In this document: piece by piece, positions 43,479 to 51,894 of the stretch
Layout: each line of letters begins with the position of its first letter
Numbering within the stretch: position 1 is the stretch's first letter
Assembly (NCBI GenBank): GCA_943787375.1
Contig: CALSME010000001.1
Span: 10,001-74,000, forward strand
Length of the DNA: 64,000 nt
Source of the DNA: an uncultured Polaribacter sp.
GTDB taxonomy: Bacteria > Bacteroidota > Bacteroidia > Flavobacteriales > Flavobacteriaceae
Direction of reading: 5' to 3'
The notes under the pieces: model-generated
The model's input: only the letters and a program-made list of their open reading frames with translations
Database searches by the model: none
What the model was told of the DNA's origin: nothing
Position numbers and translations under genes: made by a program

Positions 43479-43755
43479 ACTTTTAAACAATAAGCTGGTA
43501 TGAAACACTGATGGAATTAGTTGCTGAATTTTTAGAATTACTAGCCTACTCCAGCCGCATAGGATCTAATTACCTCCCTGAGTCTCCTAGACTATGCGTT
43601 TGTGTCTTTATCAATGCTTTTAATATGAAATAATGTGTTTTGGGAGCATCCATCATTGTACTTCCTTGTTTTTATGTTCCGCTATGTCAAACACTTTGCG
43701 GAGTGGTCAATTTTATTTTCTACTTTGGCTTTTATATTCTAATTGTTTTTTTCCT
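43479..43755. other. Intergenic remnant region
   Basis: 277 bases without an open frame of note. Base composition is less AT-rich than the other spacers (for example CCTACTCCAGCCGCATAG at 43543). It looks like decayed coding DNA or an old insertion scar, but I can match it to nothing. Confidence 0.35.
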
Positions 43756-43813
43756 ATTCAATAAAAACATTCAGCGATAAAACACCTTTTAAAATTTCAA
43801 TAGAAAGCAAAAA

Positions 43814-43839
43814 AAAACTCCAACGAAATTCGTTGGAGT
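43814..43839 (-). terminator. Duplicated M1 terminator, copy 1
   Basis: Stem ACTCCAACG / CGTTGGAGT with an A-run giving a T-run on the minus strand; the perfect version of the hairpin at 45829. Confidence 0.75.
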
Positions 43840-43863
43840 TTTTAAGATGTAGTAAAAGAAATG

Positions 43864-44099
43864 TTATCCTTTTACTTTGTTTTTGAAGTTTTCAAACTTT
43901 GTTTCTTCCTTTTTAGGCCAGCTATTGTTTGAAGTATCTACATCCGCAGTTTCTTCATCTGGATCTATTTTAAAGCTTACAATTTCTTGAGTAGCCGAGA
44001 ACACTCTTTTTACAGAAGTGTCATCCTGCATCCATATCTGAGCAGGACAGGTTTGTCTTTCTGTAGTTCCATCTGCATAGGTCAATTCTACAATGATTG
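43864..44099 (-). pseudogene. 3' fragment of an M1 peptidase gene
   Basis: About 78 C-terminal residues, from VELTYADGTTERQT to NFKNKVKG, nearly identical to the end of the M1 protein at 45882 (for example QTCPAQ for QTFPAQ, MQDD for MQND). There is no start codon with a promoter, no catalytic domain, and the upstream DNA is the folded element at 44104. It is a truncated remnant of a third M1 copy or of a segmental duplication. Confidence 0.9.
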
Positions 44100-44103
44100 T
44101 TAT

Positions 44104-44232
44104 TAACGGTTTTGTATATGGAAAGTAGCAGATTTGTGTGTGCTATTTTTCGGTTTGAAAACAAAAATAGCAGAAAAGACATGAACTTAAAGTTTAGCTC
44201 TTAACTGCTATTTTTTATATACCGTGTTATGC
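44104..44232 (-). repeat. attC-like folded element at the 3' end of the two-gene insert
   Basis: Imperfect outer inverted arms, TAACGG..TATATGGAAAGTAGCAG (44104-44131) against CTGCTATTTTTTATATACCGTGTTA (44205-44229), enclose a perfect ten-base hairpin TGCTATTTTT / AAAAATAGCA (44141-44150 / 44163-44172). On the minus strand it starts with GGCATAAC and ends at GTTAATA. The TAA of the 138-residue gene lies inside the first arm, as stop codons often do at the R'' end of integron attC sites. It could also be a MITE-like flavobacterial repeat. Confidence 0.5.
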
Positions 44233-44643
44233 CACGTTATTTTTATCTTTCAAATTGTTTACGTGAAGATAAATAAAGACTCCTAGAGAAATTAAACCTA
44301 ACACAATAGAAGAAATTTGATTATATATCAATTCACCTGTTTTGAAGCCAGTAGCAATTATTCTATTAATAAATAAAGCTAAAAAACAAATTGTTAAAAA
44401 ATTCAAGCCAAATGTAGATAGAGGTGATGAGAAAATTTTAATAATTTTGATGTTTTTTTCTTTTGTTTTTAGGTTAATACTAATCAAAATTCCTGTTATT
44501 AAAAGTAATAAAAAAATAGTCTTTAGGTTTCTATAAAAGTCAAAAGAATTACTGTAGTTATAGAATAAAGCTATTGATAATATTAAGACTAATAACAAAA
44601 CAATCTGTAATACAATTCTGTAAAATATTTTTGGTAGTTTCAT
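44227..44643 (-). CDS. Small membrane protein, four predicted helices, in the inserted cassette
   Basis: 138 residues with four hydrophobic helices (about 10-29, 40-57, 76-97 and 109-127) and a basic C-terminus. I recognise no family. It starts 12 bases after the stop of the lipoprotein gene, so they form one unit. Its size, helices and position after a protein with a hydrophobic glycine-rich tail are like immunity or export partners of membrane-active peptides, but this is only a suggestion. Its stop lies in the attC-like element. Confidence 0.6.
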   Translation of the reverse strand: MKLPKIFYRIVLQIVLLLVLILSIALFYNYSNSFDFYRNLKTIFLLLLITGILISINLKTKEKNIKIIKIFSSPLSTFGLNFLTICFLALFINRIIATGFKTGELIYNQISSIVLGLISLGVFIYLHVNNLKDKNNVA

Positions 44644-44655
44644 AACTTACAATTT

Positions 44656-45393
44656 TTAATCTAAACCAGCACCTGGTGTATCAGGAACACATTCAAGAAC
44701 CAAATCAGCTGTTGCAGCTAATAAAGCAACTGTAGCTAAAGCACAAAGGAATACTGTCGCGCAACCACCAACAAACCCTACAATTGCAGCTACCCAAACA
44801 ATAAAAGCTACAATACACGCTATGATGCCTCTTTGCGCTACATTTGAATTTTTTGATGTTGATGAATCAAATAAAGATGGATTTTCTTCATCTACAACCT
44901 TTAAGCTATTAGCAACGTCATTATACTTTTCAAAAGTTGACTGGTCAAGATTAAGTAATACAACTTTATTTTCAAAACTTACTAATGCGTCATCTAAATT
45001 TGTGGCTTGAATATCAGATGCTAATTCATCAATCATATCTATTTCAGATTGGTTTAATAACCCGTTCGTTAAACTATACGCTTTCATATCATCAACATTA
45101 TAGTCAGATAATTCAAGCATTGGGTCGGAAATATCTAAGTTAGAATTATATTGTTGATTAATTTGCTCTAAAATTTGTCTTTTTAAAGATAAATTAGAAG
45201 TTCTATTTCTTAGAGAAGATGCAATTAAGTCTTTAGTGGATTTACTTAAAGGATTGTCCTTGTATGCTTCATATATTGCAAAGTCAAAAGCTCTTTCTTG
45301 GTTTAAATCATATTGAGAGCAAGAAAAAATTAAAAAGCAAATGGCAGAAAAGCCTATTAACTTAGAATTTCTGAAAAATTTTAAAATATTCAT
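44656..45393 (-). CDS. Lipoprotein with a Gly/Ala-rich hydrophobic C-terminal tail
   Basis: 245 residues. Signal peptide and lipobox FSC (Cys about 25, in LIFSCSQYD). Residues about 30-185 are helical and charged. From about residue 188 a long hydrophobic segment begins (IIACIVAFIVWVAAIVGFVGGC, then ALATVALLAATADLV), with four cysteines in the last 60 residues and a short polar end. Such two-part layout is unusual for a plain lipoprotein and recalls small-residue-rich pore-forming peptides attached to a leader. No family is recognised; a T9SS C-terminal domain is absent. Confidence 0.6.
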   Translation of the reverse strand: MNILKFFRNSKLIGFSAICFLIFSCSQYDLNQERAFDFAIYEAYKDNPLSKSTKDLIASSLRNRTSNLSLKRQILEQINQQYNSNLDISDPMLELSDYNVDDMKAYSLTNGLLNQSEIDMIDELASDIQATNLDDALVSFENKVVLLNLDQSTFEKYNDVANSLKVVDEENPSLFDSSTSKNSNVAQRGIIACIVAFIVWVAAIVGFVGGCATVFLCALATVALLAATADLVLECVPDTPGAGLD

Positions 45394-45441
45394 AATTTCT
45401 ATGTTTTTGAGTTAGAAAAATGTTTTACTCTTTTCGATTTT

Positions 45442-45449
45442 CAAACTTA
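45442..45449 (-). promoter_or_regulatory. -7 promoter element candidate for the inserted lipoprotein gene
   Basis: TAAGTTTG on the minus strand fits TAnnTTTG, about 49 bases before the ATG at 45393. No -33 TTG was found. If real, the cassette carries its own promoter. Confidence 0.35.
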
Positions 45450-45548
45450 TGCTCATAACATTCTCGAATTTACTGTTTTTTAATGTCATTTCAAAATTAT
45501 TCCGACTTTGGATGGTCAGTCCATTTTCGACCGTTATGTTTGTTTTAT

Positions 45549-45612
45549 GTGGCATAACTCGTTATATCCTTCTATTTTATGCGCTTATTCCTATTACATT
45601 TTCGAGATAACG
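45549..45612 (-). repeat. attC-like folded element at the 5' border of the two-gene insert
   Basis: On the minus strand GATAAC-GTTAT at the left pairs with ATAACGA-GTTATGCC at the right, two arm pairs separated by unpaired bases, as in R''-L'' / L'-R' of a short attC site. Its right end GTTATGCCAC (minus strand) is the exact inverse of GTGGCATAAC read at the 3' border of the insert (44226-44235). 45613-45773, beyond it, is AT-rich without a gene. Confidence 0.45.
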
Positions 45613-45773
45613 TTATCTTTTGTTAATCGTATCAATTTGGAAGTTGAATAGATTTAGTTATTGTTTTCATGATTTTTTAAACAATACTTTTTATTTAAAT
45701 GTATGTTAATTTTAATTTCAGTTCAAATATATATAAAAAATAACACATATTTATATTTCACTTGCTTTTTTCA

Positions 45774-46117
45774 ATTCAATAAAAACATTCAGCGATAAAA
45801 CACCTTTTAAAATTTCAATAGAAAGCAAAAAAAAACTCCAATGAAATTCGTTGGAGTTTTTAAGATGTAGTAAAAGAAATATTATCCTTTTACTTTGTTT
45901 TTGAAGTTTTCAAACTTTGTTTCTTCCTTTTTAGGCCAGCTATTGTTTGAAGTATCTACATCCGCAGTTTCTTCATCTGGATCTAGTTTAAAGCTTACAA
46001 TTTCTTGAGTAGCAGAGAACACCCTTTTTACAGAAGTGTCATTCTGCATCCAAATTTGAGCAGGGAAGGTTTGTCTTTCTGTAGTTCCATCTGCATATGT
46101 CAATTCTACAATGATTG
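45774..46117 (-). repeat. 344-bp direct repeat, copy 2 (within the intact M1 gene and its terminator)
   Basis: Partner of 43756-44099. It spans from 108 bases beyond the M1 stop into the last 79 codons of the gene. The breakpoint at 46117 falls at GGTAATGCC (minus strand), which contains GTAATGCC, one mismatch from the GTTATGCC border of the insert. Confidence 0.95.
45829..45857 (-). terminator. Terminator of the M1 peptidase gene at 45882
   Basis: Stem ACTCCAATG / CGTTGGAGT (one G-T type pair) with A7 giving the T-run on the minus strand. Confidence 0.8.
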
Positions 46118-48086
46118 GCATTACCAATCCACCAGGTTTTTCAAACTCAACAGAATAGATAAAAGATGGTACTTCTTTTCCATCTACATAGGTATCCATC
46201 GCTTTCGCATTGGCATCTTCCTTTTTGTCGGTAATGTATACCAAGTCTCCAAGGTTGTCGAAATACTGCTTGTATTGTTCCTTTAATTGGGTCATTCTTT
46301 CGTTTGGCTTGTCGGTTAAATACAAAGGCTTTACAGACTTAATTCCGATATCCGTTACATCCGTAGTATAGAACCATCCTCTCCAAAACCAATCTAAATC
46401 CATTCCAGAAGCATCTTCCATAGAACGGAAGAAGTCAGCCGGTGTTGGGTGCTTAAACATCCATCTCTTCGAATAGGTTCTAAAAGCATGGTCAAACAAT
46501 TCAGGACCCATAATGGTCTTTCTTAACATGTACAATCCAGCAGCTGGTTTCGAGTAGGCATTCGGTCCAAATTGCTTTACATAATCTCCTTGAGACATGA
46601 TTGGGGAAATATTCGATTGATCTCCGCCCATATAACGCGTAATTTCTTTGGTTGGGTTGGAAGCAAACAATTCTGCATCATACACATCTTCTGCTAAAAT
46701 TTCTACAAAAGAATTCAATCCTTCATCCATCCAAGTCCATTGTCTTTCGTCGGAGTTTACAATCATTGGAAAGAAGTTGTGTCCAACTTCATGAATAATC
46801 ACACCAATCATTCCTTTTTTGGTTCTGTCTGAATAGCTTCCGTCTGGATTTGGTCTTCCAAAATTGAAGCAAATCATTGGGTATTCCATTCCTTGTCTTT
46901 CTGAGTGCACAGAAATTGCTTTCGAATATGGGTAGTCAAACGTAAGTTTAGAGTATTCAATAAGTGTGGTTGCAACCGCTCTAGTAGAGTGTTCTTCCCA
47001 CAAAGGGTTTCCTTCTTTCGGATACAAAGAAACCGCCATTACTGTTTTTCCATTAACATTAGTTGCCATAGCATCCCAAATGTATTTTCTAGAAGTCGCA
47101 AAAGCAAAATCACGCACTTTGTCTGCTATAAAGTGCCATGTTTTTGTTCCAGTAGCACGTCCTTTTTCTGCAGCTTCCGCTTCCGCTTGGGTCACAATTA
47201 AAACAGGATTGTCAAAAGTTTTTCTTGCTTTTGCAAAGCGTTGACGTTGTTTTTTAGACAATACTTTTTTCTCATTTTGTAAATCTCCGGTTGCATCTAA
47301 GATATGATCTGCAGGCACGGTAATTTTTACATCATAACTTCCAAATTCTAAGGCCCATTCACTACGTCCCCAGAATTGCATATTTTGCCATCCTTCTACG
47401 TTGTTATAGACTGCCAATCTTGGAAAAAACTGTGCAATGGTGTAGTTGTTGTTTCCGTCAGGAAATGTTTCTAAACCAGATCTTCCACCGTCTTTATTAA
47501 TGTCGTTAATCTTATAATTCCATGCAATGCGAAATTTAAACTTTTCTCCAGGCTGTAAAGCATTTGGTAAGTTGACACGCATCATGGTTCTGTTGATGAA
47601 ATGGGATAGGGGAGCACCATTACTTTCTACTGCCGTAATATTGAATCCAAATCCTTTCTTTTCATTCATATAAGTACTCTGAAAATTCTCTGGAGTAATA
47701 AAAAGAGAAGCACCGTTCGATTTCGCCAAGGGTGTTTTAGAATCGTCTGCTCTCATGTTCTGATCTAATTGTACCCATAAGTAGTCTAAAACATCTTTAG
47801 AATTGTTGTGATAGGTAATGTTTTCATCACCATAAATTCGATTTGCACTTTCATCCAAACGAATGTCCATTACATAATCTACTTTTTGTTGTGTGTATTG
47901 GTTTCCTGGAGCTCCGGATGCTGCATGCTGATCATTTGGTGTTGCCAAAACATCTTTCATTTGTCTGAATTTGTTTTGATCGGTGTGTCCTTGTTGTGTT
48001 TTCTTTTTTTCTTTAACAGGCGCTTGTGCAAAAGAGGCAGTCGCCACAAAGAATAGTGAAAATACGAGTACAGATAATTTTCTCAT
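45882..48086 (-). CDS. M1 family metallopeptidase (paralogue B)
   Basis: 734 residues with a signal peptide ending near TASFAQ. Zinc site HEVGHNFFP with the third ligand in WMDEGLNS, near residues 440-465: a periplasmic or surface metallopeptidase. The usual exopeptidase motif GxMEN reads GMEYP here, so substrate N-terminus recognition may differ from classical aminopeptidases. An N-terminal beta domain (VDYVMDIRLDESANRIYGDENITYHN) is typical for M1. A close paralogue lies directly upstream (48248-50368), and a truncated third copy lies downstream. Confidence 0.93.
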   Translation of the reverse strand: MRKLSVLVFSLFFVATASFAQAPVKEKKKTQQGHTDQNKFRQMKDVLATPNDQHAASGAPGNQYTQQKVDYVMDIRLDESANRIYGDENITYHNNSKDVLDYLWVQLDQNMRADDSKTPLAKSNGASLFITPENFQSTYMNEKKGFGFNITAVESNGAPLSHFINRTMMRVNLPNALQPGEKFKFRIAWNYKINDINKDGGRSGLETFPDGNNNYTIAQFFPRLAVYNNVEGWQNMQFWGRSEWALEFGSYDVKITVPADHILDATGDLQNEKKVLSKKQRQRFAKARKTFDNPVLIVTQAEAEAAEKGRATGTKTWHFIADKVRDFAFATSRKYIWDAMATNVNGKTVMAVSLYPKEGNPLWEEHSTRAVATTLIEYSKLTFDYPYSKAISVHSERQGMEYPMICFNFGRPNPDGSYSDRTKKGMIGVIIHEVGHNFFPMIVNSDERQWTWMDEGLNSFVEILAEDVYDAELFASNPTKEITRYMGGDQSNISPIMSQGDYVKQFGPNAYSKPAAGLYMLRKTIMGPELFDHAFRTYSKRWMFKHPTPADFFRSMEDASGMDLDWFWRGWFYTTDVTDIGIKSVKPLYLTDKPNERMTQLKEQYKQYFDNLGDLVYITDKKEDANAKAMDTYVDGKEVPSFIYSVEFEKPGGLVMPIIVELTYADGTTERQTFPAQIWMQNDTSVKRVFSATQEIVSFKLDPDEETADVDTSNNSWPKKEETKFENFKNKVKG

Positions 48087-48200
48087 TTTTAATTGTTTTT
48101 TGAAATGGCGTCTAAATTAAGAATTTGTATTTAAATGAGTTGAAAAATGTTAAAAAATTAACAAATCTTTACCAAAATAAATGTCAAAATTGGTCATAAA

Positions 48201-48230
48201 AAAAGCGAAATCAATTTGATTTCGCTTTTT
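48201..48230 (-). terminator. Terminator of the M1 gene at 48248
   Basis: Long stem AAAAGCGAAATCA / TGATTTCGCTTTT with an ATT loop; the A-run gives a T-run on the minus strand. Confidence 0.88.
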
Positions 48231-48247
48231 AGAGATAAAGGTCTTTT

Positions 48248-50368
48248 TTAACCTTTCATTTTCTTTTTGAATTGAGTAAACTTCGTTTGTTCTTTTCTTG
48301 GAAAACTATTGTTTGAAGTATCTACATCTGCCGTTTCTAAATCTGGATCCAATGCAATATTTGTTATTTCCTTTTCAGAAGAGAAGGTTTTTGTAATTTC
48401 TTTGTCATTGTATCTCCAAATTTGTGCTGGATACGTTTTTCTCTCTGTAGAACCATCTTTATAGGTAAATTCTACAATGATTGGCATTACCAATCCACCC
48501 GGTTTGTTGTAGGTAATTTCGTAGTGAAATTTTGAGTTGGCATCTTTTTTAGCAAAGGTTAAACCTGCTGTGGTGTCTTCAATAAATTCTACGGTGTCAT
48601 TTTCACCTGTTTTCGTTTGAAACTTTTTTACACTTTGAATTCCGATGTCTGTTACGTCTGTTGTGTAAAACCATCCTCTCCAAAACCAGTCTAAATCCAT
48701 TGCAGAAGCATCTTCCATTGAACGAAAGAAATCGGCCGGAGTTGGGTGTTTAAATTTCCAACGTTGCGAATAGGTTTTAAAAGCATGATCAAACAATTCT
48801 TTCCCCATAATGGTTTCACGTAGAATCCATAGGGCAGTAGCTGGTTTTCCATAGGCGTTGTTACCAAAACTATATACATGGTCTCCTTTGGACATGATAG
48901 GTGCAATTCTAGATTGATCTCCATTCATATATTTGACAATATTTTTTGGATACCCTCTCGTAATTGGAAAATCTTTGTCATACGCCAATTCAGCTAACAT
49001 TTCCATATAGGAATTCAATCCTTCATCCATCCAAGTCCATTGTCTTTCGTCCGAATTTACAATCATTGGAAAGAAATTATGTCCTACTTCATGAATTGTT
49101 ACTTTGATCATTCTGTATTTTACACGGTCAGAATACGTTCCGTCAGCATTTGGTCTACCGGGATTGAAACAAATTTGTGGATATTCCATTCCCATTTGTC
49201 CATCTACAGAAATTGCTTTGTGATATGGGTAGTCAAAAGTATATTCAGAATAGGTTTTTAAGGTTTGTGCTACTGCTTTTGTAGAATGGTCTCCATACAA
49301 TGGATTTGCTTCTCTAGAGTAGTATGAATAAGCCATAACGGTCTTCCCGTTAATGTCTACAGCCATTCCATCCCAAATAAATTTTCTTGAACTTGCAAAC
49401 GCATAATCTCTTACGTTGGTTGCTTTAAATTTCCAAGTTTTGGTTTTCGTAGCTCTTTTCTTTTCAACTTTTTCAGCTTCTTCTTGAGATTGAATGATCA
49501 CAATTTTATCAAAAGACTTTTTAGCTTCTGCTAATTTTTTTAATTGCTTGCGCGTCAATACCTCTTTTTCATTCAATAATACCCCCGTTGCACCCAACAT
49601 ATGGTCTTCTGGAGTGGTAATGTTTACGGTGAAATCTCCAAATTCTAGCGCAAATTCACTGCGTCCCCAAAATTGATCATTCTGCCATCCTTCTACATTG
49701 TCATACACACACATTCTTGGATAAAATTGTGCAATGACATAGTTGTTGTTTCCATCAGGAAAATGCTCAAAACCAGATCTCCCTCCTTGGGTTCTATGAT
49801 TGTTGATGTTGTACCACCATTTTATTTTGAATTCAAATGTAGCGCCAGAAGGCAAAGGTGCTGTAAGATTGATACGCATCATGGTTTGATTGATCGTGTA
49901 GGACAAGTCAGAACCATCTATATTGGTAACTCCTTCAATTTTAAAACCTCCATCGAAAGCTTCAGAAGGAAAACTTCTATCGAACCTACTTTTACTTAGT
50001 TTGGTAGGTATTTTATTGGGTTGAATGTCTGGCGTTTTAGAATCTGCAGCACGCATGTTCTGATCTAGCTGAACCCATAAGTAAGTCAGTTTATCCACTG
50101 AGTTATTGTGATAGGTTATGGTTTCGTTTCCATAAATTCGTTGATTGTCATCATCTAAGACAATGTCCATATTGTAATCTACCTTTTGTTGTGTATAGGC
50201 AATACCTGGAGCACCAGAAGCTGTATGTTGGCTGTTTGGGGTTGCCAATTCATCTTTTAACTGTTTGAATTTATTCTGGTTGGTGTGTCCTTGTTTTGTC
50301 TTTTGCTGTGCAAAATTCGCTCCAGCAATAAAAACAAATGAAAACAATAGCATGCTTAGTTTTTTCAT
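48248..50368 (-). CDS. M1 family metallopeptidase (paralogue A)
   Basis: 706 residues, signal peptide ending near GANFAQ. The same motifs as its neighbour: HEVGHNFFP, WMDEGLNSY and GMEYP. The two share long identical stretches (for example HPTPADFFRSMEDAS and WRGWFYTTDVTDIGI) but differ in the C-terminal third, where B has an insertion. Each has its own terminator, so they are separate transcription units from an old tandem duplication. Upstream on the same strand is the DUF6702 gene, a frequent companion. Confidence 0.93.
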   Translation of the reverse strand: MKKLSMLLFSFVFIAGANFAQQKTKQGHTNQNKFKQLKDELATPNSQHTASGAPGIAYTQQKVDYNMDIVLDDDNQRIYGNETITYHNNSVDKLTYLWVQLDQNMRAADSKTPDIQPNKIPTKLSKSRFDRSFPSEAFDGGFKIEGVTNIDGSDLSYTINQTMMRINLTAPLPSGATFEFKIKWWYNINNHRTQGGRSGFEHFPDGNNNYVIAQFYPRMCVYDNVEGWQNDQFWGRSEFALEFGDFTVNITTPEDHMLGATGVLLNEKEVLTRKQLKKLAEAKKSFDKIVIIQSQEEAEKVEKKRATKTKTWKFKATNVRDYAFASSRKFIWDGMAVDINGKTVMAYSYYSREANPLYGDHSTKAVAQTLKTYSEYTFDYPYHKAISVDGQMGMEYPQICFNPGRPNADGTYSDRVKYRMIKVTIHEVGHNFFPMIVNSDERQWTWMDEGLNSYMEMLAELAYDKDFPITRGYPKNIVKYMNGDQSRIAPIMSKGDHVYSFGNNAYGKPATALWILRETIMGKELFDHAFKTYSQRWKFKHPTPADFFRSMEDASAMDLDWFWRGWFYTTDVTDIGIQSVKKFQTKTGENDTVEFIEDTTAGLTFAKKDANSKFHYEITYNKPGGLVMPIIVEFTYKDGSTERKTYPAQIWRYNDKEITKTFSSEKEITNIALDPDLETADVDTSNNSFPRKEQTKFTQFKKKMKG

Positions 50369-50434
50369 TTTAATTGATTGTTTTAAATATTTTCCTAATT
50401 TATGAATATCTATTAATATAGGGGCTTTAAATTT

Positions 50435-50932
50435 TTAATATTTTAAGGTTTCTGAGTAATTTTCTGCATCCAATAAAACACTTTTGTTGACTTTACCAAC
50501 TTTCGATTTTATGAGATTTTCTTGTTTTGGAAAGTGTTTGATGAGTATTTTATTGGAGATAGTTATTTGATCGACGGCTTTAATATTTTCAATCTCTAAA
50601 TAAAAATACACCAATTCTCCCTCGTATTCTTTACCTATATAACTAAATTTTTGGTCAATAGCATTTACTTTAAAATGCAATTTTTCGTTCAAATACTTTT
50701 CAAAATAAACATCATTTCCTTTGAGTTCTTTCTCGGTGGTCAATTGTAAATCAATATTATAATCTTTGTTCAAAGCCGTTTCTATGTCATCCATAAAAAC
50801 ATTGATAATTATTTGTACCGATTTTGATTTCGGACTAAAGTTTATTTGAGTAAGACTCAAGTAATATTTGTGTGCAGAAAAAGACAGTAATGGTAAGAAG
50901 AGTAAAAGCAAAAAGGTTTTTTGTAGTTTCAT
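50435..50932 (-). CDS. DUF6702 family secreted protein
   Basis: 165 residues with a signal peptide (LLLLFLPLLSFSAHKYY, cleavage about residue 18). The mature protein starts HKYYLSLTQINFSPKSKSVQIIINVFMDDIE, the family signature, followed by paired beta strands. The family is nearly always encoded next to M1 peptidases and a carboxypeptidase-regulatory-like protein in flavobacteria, as here. The function is unknown; a peptidase helper is one option. Confidence 0.8.
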   Translation of the reverse strand: MKLQKTFLLLLFLPLLSFSAHKYYLSLTQINFSPKSKSVQIIINVFMDDIETALNKDYNIDLQLTTEKELKGNDVYFEKYLNEKLHFKVNAIDQKFSYIGKEYEGELVYFYLEIENIKAVDQITISNKILIKHFPKQENLIKSKVGKVNKSVLLDAENYSETLKY

Positions 50933-50948
50933 AGAAGAAGCAAATCAA

Positions 50949-51725
50949 TTAGCGAGCCAAATTACTGTTTAATATATTAAATTCGATGGCTTTTTCTTCT
51001 AAGAATTTAATAAGCGCAAATTCATCGTTAAAGAGCACTTTGTTAAACATGCTATCGGTTCTACAAAAATACAAGAAGCGTGTTGTGTTCTCTTTTAGAA
51101 TGTTGAAATTTTTTTCCAAATCATAATTGTATTGCTTTAACAAGACTTGAACATCAATGTCTTCTTCAACAATCACTTTCTTTTTTCGCAACATTTTTAT
51201 TCTACCAGACAAGGTGTTTATTATATGGTCTAAAGAAATACCGCCACTACTGGTGGTCGCTGTGTAAATTTCTCGGTCTACTTTTTTCATTTTTTTTCTT
51301 CCTGCATTTGGGAGCCCTAAGGTGACAGCACTTATTTCATTCTTCTTAATCACTTTTTGAACATCGATGCCCAAGCGTCCAGACAAATTATGTTTTTTTA
51401 ATTCAAACGCTTCCAAGACAGTCGTCTCAATGAGCAATTGAATGGCGATCTTTTTACGCGTAAAAATAGTCTTAGAAATGTAGATAATCTTTGTAATGTG
51501 CTGTACAGAAGAGAGTCGCAACGAATCTCCCAACCGAACGCGAATCTCAAAAACTCCCTCATCATTGGAGATTGTTCCTCTTTTTGTGCTTAAATTTAAA
51601 ATAGTAGCGTCGGAAATTGTTCCAATAGAATCTTTAAGATGTCCCATTATCAAAGTACTTCTTTGTGCGACCATTCCATTTGAAGCAAAGCCGAAGAGGA
51701 ATAAAATGAGCACTGTCTTATACAT
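50949..51725 (-). CDS. Carboxypeptidase-regulatory-like domain protein
   Basis: 258 residues from the ATG at 51725, which opens a signal peptide (ILFLFGFASNGMVAQ); a start at 51758 is less likely. Residues about 20-105 form a CarboxypepD_reg-like beta sandwich (MGHLKDSIGTISDATILNLSTKRGTISNDEGVFEIRV), the rest is helical and charged. No catalytic residues are seen. The gene lies 16 bases before the DUF6702 gene and belongs to the same transcript. Role unknown. Confidence 0.75.
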   Translation of the reverse strand: MYKTVLILFLFGFASNGMVAQRSTLIMGHLKDSIGTISDATILNLSTKRGTISNDEGVFEIRVRLGDSLRLSSVQHITKIIYISKTIFTRKKIAIQLLIETTVLEAFELKKHNLSGRLGIDVQKVIKKNEISAVTLGLPNAGRKKMKKVDREIYTATTSSGGISLDHIINTLSGRIKMLRKKKVIVEEDIDVQVLLKQYNYDLEKNFNILKENTTRFLYFCRTDSMFNKVLFNDEFALIKFLEEKAIEFNILNSNLAR

Positions 51726-51894
51726 AGATAATTCTATTTTAGAAAAAATGATACACACAAAAATAAGAAAAAATAGTCCTCTTTTAAGAACAAAGAAAAC
51801 ACAATCAATTTCTTAATTGTTTGAAGGCAGGTATAATTTTTTGTTAAAGAACCCCTTTAATTCTTTAAATTCGCAAACGATAAACATCTCAATT

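Larger units (their letters stand above)
43756..44099 (-). repeat. 344-bp direct repeat, copy 1 (contains an M1 peptidase 3' end)
   Basis: Matches 45774-46117 base for base at an offset of 2018 with about eleven substitutions (roughly 97% identity). It includes the terminator hairpin and the last 79 codons of the M1 gene. The right-hand breakpoint is sharp: after CAATGATTG the copies diverge. It bounds the two-gene insert at 44104-45612 together with copy 2. Confidence 0.95.

Noticed and set aside
43864-44085. Short M1-like frame as a functional gene
   Set aside because: Only the last part of the protein, nearly identical to the real copy, with no promoter or catalytic site; called a pseudogene.
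46905-47244. Frames antisense to the M1 peptidase gene
   Set aside because: Cysteine- and arginine-rich translations typical of reverse-strand noise across a conserved gene.
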